Positions 19,195 to 29,627 are shown, counted from the stretch's first letter. The stretch: 64,000 nucleotides of DNA from Piscinibacter sp047602365 (GCA_047602365.1 JASGHM010000002.1:1736001-1800000), one strand, 5' to 3'. Program-made: numbers and translations. The notes: generated from the sequence alone by a model not told the origin.

Positions 19195-20730
19195 ATGAGC
19201 GACCCTGCGTGTGATCTTCCCCCCGCTGCGGGCACTGCGGCCGATCGGCTGCGCCGCCTGGAGGCGCGGCTCGACCGCGAACGCCGTGCCCGCCTCGAGG
19301 CGGAGCGCCTGCTCGAGTCGAAGTCGCTCGAGCTGTACCAGGCCAACCGCACGCTGAGCGCGCTGGCCACCGACCTCGAGCAGCGTGTCGCCGACCGCAC
19401 CCGCGAGCTCTCGGACGAGCGCCAGCGCGCGCTGGAGCGCGCCGAGATCGACGCGCTGACGGGCATCGCCAACCGCGCCTGCTTCGCGCGCCGGCTGCGG
19501 GAGCTGCTGGCCGATCCGCAGTCGCGCGGCGAAGGCCTGGTCGCGCTGCTGATCGACCTCGACGACTTCAAGAACGTCAACGACACGCTCGGCCATGCCG
19601 CCGGCGACGCGCTGCTGATCGAGACGGCGCACCGTCTCAGCGAGGCGATGCGCCCGGGTGACCTGGTGGCGCGCCTGGGCGGCGACGAGTTCGCGGTGAT
19701 CGCGCGCCGCGTCGGCACGCAGACGGTTGCGCAGTCGCTGGCACGGCGGCTGCTGGAGACACTGAGCCGGCCGGCGCTGATCGACGGGCGCAGCGTGCCG
19801 TGCAGCTGCTCGATCGGTGTGGCCGAGGCACAGGGCGGCGATGCCGACGAACTGCTGCGTGCCGCCGATCTTGCGCTGTACGCCTCCAAGCGCGCCGGCC
19901 GTGGCCGCGTGACCGAGTTCGAGAGCAGCCTGCGCGCCGACATCGAGCGCCGCGCCGTGATCGAGGCCGAGGTCCGCCGTGCGGTGCTGGGCGACTGCAT
20001 CCAGCCCTGGTACCAGCCGATCGTGCGTGTCGCCGAAGGGCGCCACGTCGGCGCCGAGCTGCTGGCACGCTGGCACCTCCCCGACGGCGAGGTGCGCTCG
20101 CCGGCCGCCTTCCTCGGCACCGTCGAGGCACTCGGCCTGCTCGATGTGATGATGGAGAACATGCTGCGGCGTGCACTGCACGAGGCGGCGCCGGCAGCGC
20201 TCGCCGGCACGCTGGAGTACCTGTCGATCAACGTCTCGCCGACGCAGTTCAACCAGGGCTGGGCACAGCAGCGTCTGCCCCGGCTGCTGGCCGAGGCCGG
20301 CTTTCCGCCGCACGCGCTGCTGGTCGAGATCACCGAGACCGCGCTGATCCAGGACATCGATCGCACCCGCGACACGCTGGCGGCGCTGACCGCCAGCGGC
20401 ATGCGCATCGCGCTGGACGACTTCGGCGTCGGCTATTCGAACTTCTCGCTGCTGCGCCAGCTGCCCTTCCACGTGCTCAAGCTCGATCGCACGCTGATCC
20501 AGGACATCGAGACCGACGAGCAGGCCCGCGCGCTGGCCGAGTGCATCCTCTCCCTGGCCAACCGCCTGAACATCAAGGTGGTGGCCGAGGGCGTGGAGAC
20601 GGCGCGCCAGGCGGAGATGCTGTCCGCCGCCGGCTGCGCGGCACTGCAGGGCTACTGGTTCGCACGCCCGCAGCGCACGCTGTCGACCTGGTTCGACAGC
20701 GGCGCGGCGGAGCGGCTGCTCAGCGCTTGA
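19195..20730 (+). CDS. GGDEF-EAL enzyme, H-NOX-associated c-di-GMP cyclase/phosphodiesterase (HaCE type)
   Basis: 511-residue soluble protein predicted to make and/or degrade c-di-GMP under H-NOX control. It has an N-terminal coiled coil (about 15-90, Arg/Glu/Leu rich), no PAS or GAF domain, a GGDEF domain with intact GGDEF at 162-166, and an EAL domain. The EAL signature is ELL (Glu288), but the other catalytic positions look intact: the SINVSPTQF Asn, VEITETAL Glu, LDDFGVGYSN, KLDRTLI and VVAEGVET. Both activities are therefore possible. It sits 29 bases downstream of H-NOX; in Shewanella woodyi and Legionella, H-NOX partners of this type change c-di-GMP output when NO binds. It is convergent with lpdA, which starts at 20720 (10-base tail overlap). 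Confidence 0.9.
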   Translation: MSDPACDLPPAAGTAADRLRRLEARLDRERRARLEAERLLESKSLELYQANRTLSALATDLEQRVADRTRELSDERQRALERAEIDALTGIANRACFARRLRELLADPQSRGEGLVALLIDLDDFKNVNDTLGHAAGDALLIETAHRLSEAMRPGDLVARLGGDEFAVIARRVGTQTVAQSLARRLLETLSRPALIDGRSVPCSCSIGVAEAQGGDADELLRAADLALYASKRAGRGRVTEFESSLRADIERRAVIEAEVRRAVLGDCIQPWYQPIVRVAEGRHVGAELLARWHLPDGEVRSPAAFLGTVEALGLLDVMMENMLRRALHEAAPAALAGTLEYLSINVSPTQFNQGWAQQRLPRLLAEAGFPPHALLVEITETALIQDIDRTRDTLAALTASGMRIALDDFGVGYSNFSLLRQLPFHVLKLDRTLIQDIETDEQARALAECILSLANRLNIKVVAEGVETARQAEMLSAAGCAALQGYWFARPQRTLSTWFDSGAAERLLSA

Positions 20731-22493
20731 CCGGCGGCAGGTCGGTGCAGGCGCCCTCGAAGGCCTCGGCCGCCAGGCCGATGCTTTCGCCCAGCGTCGG
20801 GTGCGGGTGGATGGTCTTGCCGATGTCCACCGCGTCGGCGCCCATCTCGATGGCCAGCGCCACCTCGCCGATCATGTCGCCGGCATGCGTGCCGACGATG
20901 CCGCCGCCGACGATGCGGTGCGTCTCCTCGTCGAACAGCAGCTTGGTGAAGCCCTCGTCGCGACCGTTGGCGATGGCGCGGCCCGAGGCCGTCCACGGGA
21001 ACAGGCCCTTCTTGACCTTCAGGCCGCGCGCCTTGGCCTCGTCCTCGGTGACACCGACCCAGGCCACTTCCGGATCGGTGTAGGCCACGCTCGGGATCAC
21101 GCGGGCATCGAACTCGGCCTTGTGCCCGGCCGCCACCTCGGCGGCCACGTGCGCCTCGTGCACCGCCTTGTGCGCCAGCATCGGCTGGCCGACGATGTCG
21201 CCGATCGCGAAGATGTGCGGCACGTTGGTGCGCATCTGCACGTCGACCGGGATGAAGCCGCGCTCGCCGACGATCACGCCGGCCTTCTCGGCGCCGATCT
21301 TCTTGCCGTTGGGCGTGCGGCCGACGGCCTGCAGCACGAGGTCGTAGACACCTTCGCTCCTGGTGCCGTCGAGGCCCTCGAACATCACGCGGATGCCGTC
21401 CTTCGTCGCTTCCGCGCCGACCGTCTTGGTCTTCAGCATCAGCTTGTCGAAGCGCGTGCGCGTTCAGCTTCTGCCAGACCTTGACGAGGTCGCGGTCGGC
21501 GCCCTGCATCAGGCCGTCGAGCATCTCGACGACATCGAGCTTCGCGCCCAGCGTCGAGTAGACCGTGCCCATCTCCAGGCCGATGATGCCGCCGCCGATG
21601 ACCAGCATCTTCTTCGGCCGCTGGCGCAGCTCCAGCGCGCCGGTGCTGGTGACGATGCGCGGGTCGTCCTTGGGCAGGAAGGGCAGCTTCACCGCCTCGG
21701 AGCCGGCGGCGATGATGGCCTGCTTGAAGCGGATGGTCTGCGTGCTGCCGTCCTTCGTCAGCACCACTTTCAGGTGGTTCGGGTCGGCGAACTCGCCCGT
21801 GCCCTGCACCACCGTGACCTTGCGCATCTTGGCCATCGCGGCCAGCCCGCCGGTCAGCTTGCCGATGACCTTTTCCTTGTGCGCCTTCAGCTTGGCGAGG
21901 TCCACCGCCGGCTCGGCAAAGCTGACGCCGAGCGCCTCGAAGTGCTTGACCTCGTCCATCACCGCGGCCACGTGCAGCAGCGCCTTGGACGGAATGCAGC
22001 CGACGTTGAGGCAGACGCCGCCGAGCGTCGCGAAACGCTCGACCAGCACGGTCTTCAGGCCGAGGTCGGCCGCGCGGAAGGCGGCCGAGTAGCCGCCCGG
22101 GCCGGCGCCGAGCACCAGCATGTCGCATTCGAGGTCGGCACCGCCGGCGTAGCTGGCCGCGGCGGGAGCCGTGGCCGGCGCTGCCACCGGGGCCGCAGCG
22201 GGCGCGGCAGCCGCCGGCGCAGCAGCAGCAGCAGCAGGCGCCGCAGCGGCCGCACCGGCAGCCTCCAGCGTCAGGATCACCGTGCCTTCGTTGACGGTGT
22301 CGCCGAGCTTGACCTTCAGCTCCTTGACCACGCCGGCATGCGAGGACGGGATCTCCATCGAGGCCTTGTCGCTCTCGACGGTGATGAGCGACTGCTCGGC
22401 CTTCACCGTGTCGCCCGGCTTGACCAGCAGTTCGATGATGGCGACGTCCTTGAAGTCGCCGATGTCCGGAACCTTGATGTCGATGATCGCCAT
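20720..22493 (-). CDS. lpdA: Dihydrolipoyl dehydrogenase (E3) with N-terminal lipoyl domain, frame broken
   Basis: Reoxidises the lipoyl arms of pyruvate dehydrogenase with NAD+. Residues 1-80 form a lipoyl domain (lysine in ESDKASMEI), then an Ala/Pro linker, then an FAD/NAD pyridine-nucleotide disulfide oxidoreductase with the redox pair in GGVCLNVGCIPSKALLH and the C-terminal catalytic His in IHPHPTLGE. An extra base at about 21452-21456 (AGCGCGTGCG where AGCGGTGCG is expected) shifts the frame in the NAD domain. Both halves are otherwise conserved and a one-base correction gives 590 residues. It lies 10 bases downstream of aceF in the aceE-aceF-lpdA operon. The indel is probably a sequence error. 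Confidence 0.92.
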
Positions 22494-22503
22494 CGTGGCC
22501 CCC

Positions 22504-24169
22504 TTACAGCATGACCCGACGGAAATCCGTCAGGACCGAGCCGAAATAGGCGTTGAAGCGCGCCGCGGCCGCACCGTCGATGACACGGTGGTCCCACGAC
22601 AGCGACAGCGGCAGGATCAGGCGCGGCACGAACTGCTTGCCGTCCCAGCGCGGCTCGGTGCTGCTCTTGCACACGCCCATGATCGACACCTCGGGCGCGT
22701 TGATGATCGGCGTGAAGTAGCGGCCGCCGATGCCGCCCAGCGACGAGATCGAGAAGCAGCCGCCGGACATGTCGGCTGGGCCGAGCTTGCCGTCGCGCGC
22801 CTTCTTGGCCAGTTCGCTCATCTCCTGGCTGATCTGCAGCACGCCCTTCTTGTCGGCGTCCTTGATCACCGGCACCACCAGCCCGTTCGGCGTGTCGGCC
22901 GCGAAGCCGATGTGGAAGTACTTCTTCAGGATGATCGCGTCACCGTCGATCGAGGCGTTGAACTCGGGGAACTTCTTCAGCGCCGCGACCGCGGCCTTGA
23001 TCATGAAGGCCAGCATCGTGACCTTGATGCCGCTCTTCTCGTTCTCCTTGTTGAGCTGGACACGGAAGGCTTCCAGCTCGGTGATGTCGCAGTCGTCGTG
23101 GTTGGTGACGTGCGGGATGATCACCCAGTTGCGATGCAGGTTGGCACCGCTGATCTTCTTGATCCGCGACATCTCCTTGCGCTCGATCTCGCCGAACTTG
23201 GTGAAGTCGACCTGCGGCCAGGGCAGCAGGCCGGGGAAGGCAGCCGCCACCGGCAGCGGCCGCCGCGGGGGCCTTGGCCTTCTGCGCCTGCGTCTGCACG
23301 GCGCCGGCCATCACGCCCTTGACGAAGCCCTGCACGTCTTCCTGGGTGATGCGGCCCTTGGGACCGCTGCCCTTGACCTCGTCCAGCGGCACGCCGAGTT
23401 CGCGAGCCAGGCGGCGGATGGTCGGCGAGGCATGCGGCAGCGAGCCCTTGGGCGCGGTCGGTTCATGGACCGGCAACGCGGCCGTCGGCACCGGCTTGTT
23501 GGCTGCTGCTGCGGCGGCGGCAGCCGCGGGTGCGGCAGGCGCGGCGGCCGGGGCCGAGGCCGCCGGCGCAGCCGGCGTGGCGGCACCACCGCTGGCCTCG
23601 ACGATCGCCACCAGGCTGCCCTTGCTGACCTTGTCGCCGAGCTTGACCTTGACCTCCTTGACCACGCCGGCATGCGAGGAAGGAATCTCCATCGAGGCCT
23701 TGTCGCTCTCGACGGTGATCAGGCTCTGCTCGACCTTGATGGTGTCGCCGGGCTTGACGAACACCTCGATCACCGCGACCTCGTCGAAGTCGCCGATGTC
23801 CGGCACCAGCACCTCGACCGGGCCGCTGCTCGCTGCGGGCGCAGCGGCAGCTGCCGCCGGCGCTGCGGCCGCCACGGGCGCGGCCGCGGGAGCGGCAGCC
23901 GGCGCAGCGGCCGGGGCGCTCGCAGCGGCGCCCGCCACTTCGAGCAGCAGCACCAGCGAGCCTTCGTTGACCGTGTCACCGACCTTGAGCTTGAGTTCCT
24001 TCACCACGCCGGCATGCGACGAAGGGATCTCCATCGAGGCCTTGTCGCTCTCGACCGTGACCAGCGACTGCTCCGCCTTCACCGTGTCGCCCGGCTTGAC
24101 CAGCAATTCGATGACGGCCACGTCCTTGAAGTCCCCGATGTCGGGAACCTTGACTTCCACCACTGCCAT
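22504..24169 (-). CDS. aceF: Pyruvate dehydrogenase E2, dihydrolipoyl acetyltransferase, frame broken
   Basis: Core acetyltransferase of pyruvate dehydrogenase. In order: two lipoyl domains (about 1-78 and 117-195, each with ESDKASMEI), long Ala/Pro linkers, a peripheral subunit-binding domain (SPTIRRLARELGVPLDEV), and the catalytic domain with SWDHRVIDG near the C-terminus. The frame shifts near 23,250-23,270, close to a G5 run in the linker before the catalytic domain. One base removed restores 554 residues. As the gene is central to metabolism and everything else is intact, a sequence error is likely. aceE ends 20 bases upstream, lpdA follows after 10 bases. Confidence 0.93.
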
Positions 24170-24189
24170 GTCTTGTCTCCGTTGTCTTG

Positions 24190-26901
24190 TTATGCGTACA
24201 GCGGGTTGATCTTGTCGGTGTTGATGCCGTACTTCTTGATCGCCTCGGCGACCTTGGTGGCCGGCACCGAGCCCTCGTCGGCCAGCGCCTTCAGCGCGGC
24301 GACGACGACGTAGTGGCGGTTGACCTCGAAGTGCTCGCGCAGCTTGCTGCGGAAGTCGCTGCGGCCGAAACCATCGGTGCCCAGCACCTTGTAGGCGCGG
24401 CCCTTGGGGATGAAGGCGCGGATCTGCTCGGCGTAGTTCTTCATGTAGTCGGTCGCCGCGACCACCGGGCCGGCTTGCGGCTCGAGCTGCTGGGTGACGA
24501 AGGGCACGCGCGGCGCCTCGGTCGGATGCAGCAGGTTCCAGCGCTCGGCGTCCTGGCCATCGCGCGCCAGCTCGTTGAAGCTCGGGCAGCTCCAGATGTT
24601 GGCGGCCACGCCCCAGTCCTTCTCCAGCAGGTCCTTGGCGGCGATCGACTCGCGCAGGATGGTGCCGCTGCCCAGCAGGTTGACGACCGGTTGCTTGGCC
24701 TTCTTCTTGCCTTCGTCGAGCAGGTACATGCCCTTGATGATCTGCTCCTCGGTGCCGGCCTTCAGGCCCGGCATCGGGTAGTTCTCGTTGAGCAGCGTCA
24801 GGTAGTAGAAGACGTTGTCCTGCTTCTCGACCATGCGCTTCAGGCCGTGGTGCAGGATCACGCCGACCTCGTGCGCGAAGGTCGGGTCGTAGCAGACACA
24901 GTTCGGGATCGTGCCGGCCAGGATGTGGCTGTGGCCGTCCTCGTGCTGCAGGCCCTCGCCGTTCAGCGTCGTGCGGCCGCTGGTGCCGCCGAGCAGGAAA
25001 CCGCGCGCCTGCATGTCACCCGCCGCCCAGGCCATGTCGCCGATGCGCTGGAAGCCGAACATCGAGTAGTACACGTAGAACGGCACCATGATGCGGTTGT
25101 TCGTCGAGTACGACGTCGCCGCCGCGATCCACGAGCCCATGCCGCCGGCCTCGTTGATGCCTTCCTGCAGGATCTGCCCGGCCTTGTCCTCCTTGTAGTA
25201 CATGACCTGGTCCTTGTCGACCGGGGTGTACTGCTGGCCTGCCGGGTTGTAGATGCCGATCTGGCGGAACAGGCCTTCCATGCCGAAGGTGCGCGCCTCG
25301 TCGACCAGGATCGGCACGACGCGCGGGCCCAGCGCCTGGTCACGCAGCAGCTGCGTCAGGAAACGCACGTAGGCCTGCGTGGTGCTGATCTCGCGGCCCT
25401 CGGCGGTCGCCTCGAGCACCGACTTGAAGGTGTCCAGCGCCGGCACGGTGAAACTCTCGTCGGCCTTGGTGCGGCGGTGCGGCAGGTAGCCGCCCAGCGC
25501 CTTGCGGCGCTCATGCAGGTAGCGCATCTCGGGCGTGTCGTCGGCCGGCTTGTAGAACGGGATGTCGTGCAGCTTGTCGTCCGGGATCGGCATGTTGAAG
25601 CGGTCGCGGAAGGCGCGCACGTCCTCGTCGATCAGCTTCTTGGTCTGGTGCGCGGTGTTCTTGCCCTCGCCGCTCTTGCCCATGCCGAAACCCTTGACCG
25701 TCTTGATCAGCAGCACGGTCGGCTGGCCCTTGTGGCTGTTGGCGCGGTGGAAGGCCGCATAGACCTTCTGCGGATCGTGGCCGCCGCGCTGCAGGCGCCA
25801 GATGTCCTCGTCGCTCATCTTGGCGACCATCTCCAGCAGCTTGGGATGGCGGCCGAAGAAGTTCTTGCGCACGAAGGCGCCGTCGTTGGCCTTCATCGCC
25901 TGGTAGTCACCGTCGACGACGTCCATCATCACCTTGCGCAGGATGCCGTCCTTGTCGCGCGCCAGCAGCGGATCCCAGTAGCTGCCCCAGAGCAGCTTGA
26001 TGACGTTCCAGCCCGAGCCGCGGAACTCGCTCTCCAGCTCCTGCACGATCTTGCCGTTGCCACGCACCGGGCCGTCCAGTCGCTGCAGGTTGCAGTTGAT
26101 GACGAAGACGAGGTTGTCGAGCTTCTCGCGCGCCGCCAGGCCGATCGCGCCCAGGCTTTCCGGCTCGTCCATCTCGCCGTCGCCGCAGAACACCCAGACC
26201 TTGCGGTTGGCGGTATCGGCAATGCCGCGCGCGTGCAGGTACTTCAGGAAGCGCGCCTGGTAGATCGCCATCAGCGGGCCCAGGCCCATCGAAACGGTCG
26301 GGAACTGCCAGAACTCGGGCATCAGCTTGGGGTGCGGATAGCTCGAGATGCCCTTGCCGTCGACCTCCTGGCGGAAGTTCAGCAGCTGCTCCTCGCTGAT
26401 GCGGCCTTCCATGAAGGCGCGTGCGTAGACGCCCGGCGCGCTGTGGCCCTGGATGTACAACAGGTCGCCACCGTGGCCTTCACTCTCGGCGTGCCAGAAA
26501 TGGTTGAAGCCGGTGCCGAACATCGTCGCCAGCGACGCGAAGCTGGAGATGTGGCCGCCGAGGTCGCCGCCGTCGGCGGGATGCAGGCGGTTCGCCTTCA
26601 CGACCATCGCCATCGCGTTCCAGCGCATGTAGGTGCGCAGCCGCTCCTCGATCTCCACGTTGCCCGGCGTGCGCTCTTCCTGGTCGGCCGGGATGGTGTT
26701 GACGTAGGCGGTGTTGGCCGAGAACGGCACGTCGATGCCGGCCTGGCGGGCGTGGTCGATCAGCTGCTCGAGCAGGAAGTGGGCGCGGTCGCCGCCTTCC
26801 GTGCCGATGACGGCCGACAGGGCGTCGAGCCATTCGCGGGTTTCCTGCGCGTCCGCATCGTTGGCGGCCGCACCGAGGAACGAATCAGGCACTGCTGACA
26901 T
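24190..26901 (-). CDS. aceE: Pyruvate dehydrogenase E1 component (homodimeric type)
   Basis: Thiamine-diphosphate-dependent decarboxylation of pyruvate and reductive acetylation of E2. 903 residues, the normal length of the homodimeric E1. The TPP-binding motif is visible as CGDGEMDEPES followed by NLVFVINCN, and LGGHISSFASLATMFG is typical of AceE. ATG 26901 is chosen for the AGGAGAC just upstream; the frame is open to 26946 but without a ribosome site. First gene of aceE-aceF-lpdA. A 179-base gap separates it from the divergent sensor kinase and must contain its promoter. Confidence 0.97.
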   Translation of the reverse strand: MSAVPDSFLGAAANDADAQETREWLDALSAVIGTEGGDRAHFLLEQLIDHARQAGIDVPFSANTAYVNTIPADQEERTPGNVEIEERLRTYMRWNAMAMVVKANRLHPADGGDLGGHISSFASLATMFGTGFNHFWHAESEGHGGDLLYIQGHSAPGVYARAFMEGRISEEQLLNFRQEVDGKGISSYPHPKLMPEFWQFPTVSMGLGPLMAIYQARFLKYLHARGIADTANRKVWVFCGDGEMDEPESLGAIGLAAREKLDNLVFVINCNLQRLDGPVRGNGKIVQELESEFRGSGWNVIKLLWGSYWDPLLARDKDGILRKVMMDVVDGDYQAMKANDGAFVRKNFFGRHPKLLEMVAKMSDEDIWRLQRGGHDPQKVYAAFHRANSHKGQPTVLLIKTVKGFGMGKSGEGKNTAHQTKKLIDEDVRAFRDRFNMPIPDDKLHDIPFYKPADDTPEMRYLHERRKALGGYLPHRRTKADESFTVPALDTFKSVLEATAEGREISTTQAYVRFLTQLLRDQALGPRVVPILVDEARTFGMEGLFRQIGIYNPAGQQYTPVDKDQVMYYKEDKAGQILQEGINEAGGMGSWIAAATSYSTNNRIMVPFYVYYSMFGFQRIGDMAWAAGDMQARGFLLGGTSGRTTLNGEGLQHEDGHSHILAGTIPNCVCYDPTFAHEVGVILHHGLKRMVEKQDNVFYYLTLLNENYPMPGLKAGTEEQIIKGMYLLDEGKKKAKQPVVNLLGSGTILRESIAAKDLLEKDWGVAANIWSCPSFNELARDGQDAERWNLLHPTEAPRVPFVTQQLEPQAGPVVAATDYMKNYAEQIRAFIPKGRAYKVLGTDGFGRSDFRSKLREHFEVNRHYVVVAALKALADEGSVPATKVAEAIKKYGINTDKINPLYA

Positions 26902-27080
26902 GTTTGTCTCCTGGGTTGATTTTTCGGATGGGCGCGAGTGTCGCACAAGCCTTGCTCAATTTTCAAATAGTGCGAGGCGATTGCGCTATGTGAAACTACG
27001 TAGGGCATTCCGACCCCCGAGCGCTGGGGGCGCAGGGGCTGCAGAGCCGGTCGGCGCGACCTGCCGCCGATAATGCGCAG

Positions 27081-29627
27081 ATGCAATCCGTTCACGACGT
27101 GGCGACGCCAGCGCGAAGCTCGAAGGGCTGGCCGCAGCGGCTGTTCGGCCGCTGGTGGCGGCGCCAGTCGCCCGCCCGCCAGGACCGCTATGCCACCCTC
27201 GGACCGCTGGTGTCGGTGCTGCTGTTCCTCGCGGCGATCATCTCGGCGTTCTGGTACTTGCGCAACGAGGAATTGGAGCGTGAGCAGGCCTCGGTGAAGC
27301 GCGACACCGAGATCGCCCAGCAGCAGATCCGCCTGCGCCTGATCGAGAACCAGGAGCAGCTGGTGCGCATCGCGCGCGAGATCGGCACGCGTGCGATCGA
27401 CCAGGAAGACTTTCTCGGCCAGGCCGCCTCGTTCACCCGCGAGCGGCCGGAGATCACTGCTCTGGTCTGGATCGGGCCGAACCGCATCCGCAAGGCCAGC
27501 TACTCGGCCACCACCTTCGTGGCCGAAACCGGCGCGATCGTCGAGCTGCCCGAGGCGCAGCGCCCGCCCGAGCCCGAGGCGGCGTTCGACGCCGCGAGAG
27601 AGCTGCGCCAGCCGGTCTACTCGCGGCCGTTCACCGACCGGCACGGCACGGCCGTGTTCCAGGTGCACGTGCCGCTGATCGATCGCGCCGCCTTCGCCGG
27701 CTCGCTGGTGGCCGAGTACTCGGTCGAGAGCCTGGTGCGCTACTTCGTGCCGGCCGAGGTGTCGAACCGCCACGCGATCGCGCTGCTCGACGCCAGCGAC
27801 CGCACGCTGGCCAGCACCGTCACCGCGATGCCCGGCGCCAACACCCGGCGCGCGCAGATCGTGCACGACGTGCCGGTCGCGCCGGCCGGCAACGGCCTGT
27901 TCCTGCGCGGCCAGGGCTACCGCACCTCGATCGGCCTGATCTCCAACACGCTGTTCTGGATGGTTGCCGCGCTGTCGGTTCTGACGGTGTGGATGCTGCT
28001 CGGCACCTGGCGGCACATGCGCCGCCGCCTGCAGATGCAGAGCGCGCTGGTCACCGAGACCAACTTCCGCCGGGCGATGGAGAACTCCATGCTGACCGGC
28101 ATGCGCGCGATGGACATGGACGGCCGCATCACCTACGTGAACCCGGCCTTCTGCGCGATGACCGGCTTCCTCGAGTCGGAGCTGATCGGCCGCCGCCCCC
28201 CCTTCCCCTACTGGCCGCCGGACCGCTTCGAGGAGAACAACCGCCTGCTGCAGCAGGAGCTGCAGGGCCGCAGCCCGGCCGGCGGCATCGAGGTCAAGGT
28301 GATGCGCAAGGACGGCTCGGTGTTCGACTCGCGCATGTACGTCTCGCCGCTGATCGACCCCAAGGGCCAGCAGACCGGCTGGATGACCTCGATGACCAAC
28401 ATCACCGAGGCCAAGCGCATCCGCGACCAGCTGTCGGCCTCGCACGAGCGCTTCACGACGGTGCTGGAAGGGCTGGACGCGGCGGTGTCGGTGCTCAGCG
28501 TGCAGCAGGCCGAACTGCTGTTCGCCAACCGCTCCTATCGGCTCTGGTTCGGCGCCGATGCGCGCGGCCATGCCTTGCTGGCCGGCAGCGAGCCCTCGCC
28601 GTTCGAGAACAGCGAGTTCGGCGACACCATCGAGTCGCTCGGCGGACTGCCGACCACCGAGCTGACCGAAGCCGGGTCCGACTCGCGCGAGGTCTTCATC
28701 GAGCCGCTGCGCAAGTGGTTCGACGTGCGCACCCGCTACCTGCAGTGGACCGACGGCCGCCTGGCGCAGATGCTGATCGCCACCGACATCAGCGCGCGGC
28801 GCAATGCCGAGAGCCTGGCGGCCAACCAGGCCGAGAAGGCGCAGGTCACCAGCCGACTGGTGACCATGGGCGAGATGGCCTCGTCGGTGGCGCACGAGCT
28901 GAACCAGCCGCTCACCGCGATCACCAACTACTGCAACGGCATGGTCAGCCGCGTGCGCAACGACCAGATCGGCAAGGACGACCTGATCGCCGCGCTGGAG
29001 AAGACGGCGCGCCAGGCACAGCGCGCCGGGCAGATCATCCACCGCATCCGCGCCTTCGTGAAACGCAGCGAGCCGCAGCGCCAGCCGGCGCAGGCGCGCG
29101 ACATCGTCGAGGACGCGATCGAGCTCGCCGGCATCGAACTGCGCCGCCGCAACGTGGCGATCTCGACCTACGTCGCGCAGCGCCTGCCGACGCTGATGGT
29201 CGACCCGATCCTGATCGAACAGGTGGTGCTCAACCTGGTGAAGAACGCCGCCGAGGCGATCGACAGCGCCAACCTGCCGCCCAAGCGCCGCAACATCGAG
29301 CTGCGCGTGGTGCCGCGCCACACCCCCGAGGAAGGGGGCGTGATCGAGTTCACGGTCACCGACATGGGCCCCGGCCTGAAGGACGAGGTGATCGCCCGCA
29401 TGTACGAGGCGTTCTTCTCGACCAAGACCGACGGCCTGGGCATCGGCCTGTCGTTGTGCCGCTCGATCATCGAGAGTCACCGCGGCCGGATCAAGGCGCA
29501 GAACCTCTACAATGGCGACACCGTCACGGGCTGCAGATTCTCGTTCACGCTGCCGGTCGACATCACGCGCAGCGACGCCGAATCGACGAGCAGGACCGCG
29601 ACCACCAACTCCACCGCCGTCTCATGA
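27081..29627 (+). CDS. Membrane-bound PAS sensor histidine kinase
   Basis: 848-residue two-component kinase; the signal is unknown. One TM helix near 43-62, an extracytoplasmic region of about 230 residues, a second TM near 295-315, then a PAS domain (FRRAMENSMLTGMRAMDMDG onward), a second PAS-like segment, HisKA with phospho-acceptor His605 in SVAHELNQPLTAITNYCNG, and an HATPase domain (VLNLVKNAAEAID, TDGLGIGLSLCRSI). The layout is DctB/FixL-like. The next gene overlaps it (ATGA) and is its FixJ-like partner. GATAAT at 27069-27074 lies seven bases before ATG 27081 and would give a leaderless mRNA if used; ATG 27073 is out of frame. A C5/G5 dyad lies at 27014-27030. Confidence 0.9.
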   Translation: MQSVHDVATPARSSKGWPQRLFGRWWRRQSPARQDRYATLGPLVSVLLFLAAIISAFWYLRNEELEREQASVKRDTEIAQQQIRLRLIENQEQLVRIAREIGTRAIDQEDFLGQAASFTRERPEITALVWIGPNRIRKASYSATTFVAETGAIVELPEAQRPPEPEAAFDAARELRQPVYSRPFTDRHGTAVFQVHVPLIDRAAFAGSLVAEYSVESLVRYFVPAEVSNRHAIALLDASDRTLASTVTAMPGANTRRAQIVHDVPVAPAGNGLFLRGQGYRTSIGLISNTLFWMVAALSVLTVWMLLGTWRHMRRRLQMQSALVTETNFRRAMENSMLTGMRAMDMDGRITYVNPAFCAMTGFLESELIGRRPPFPYWPPDRFEENNRLLQQELQGRSPAGGIEVKVMRKDGSVFDSRMYVSPLIDPKGQQTGWMTSMTNITEAKRIRDQLSASHERFTTVLEGLDAAVSVLSVQQAELLFANRSYRLWFGADARGHALLAGSEPSPFENSEFGDTIESLGGLPTTELTEAGSDSREVFIEPLRKWFDVRTRYLQWTDGRLAQMLIATDISARRNAESLAANQAEKAQVTSRLVTMGEMASSVAHELNQPLTAITNYCNGMVSRVRNDQIGKDDLIAALEKTARQAQRAGQIIHRIRAFVKRSEPQRQPAQARDIVEDAIELAGIELRRRNVAISTYVAQRLPTLMVDPILIEQVVLNLVKNAAEAIDSANLPPKRRNIELRVVPRHTPEEGGVIEFTVTDMGPGLKDEVIARMYEAFFSTKTDGLGIGLSLCRSIIESHRGRIKAQNLYNGDTVTGCRFSFTLPVDITRSDAESTSRTATTNSTAVS

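Noticed and set aside
24187..26898. 903-codon plus-strand frame opposite aceE
   Set aside because: aceE on the minus strand is a certain gene with TPP motifs; the opposite frame is a codon-bias shadow rich in Arg, Val, Leu and His.
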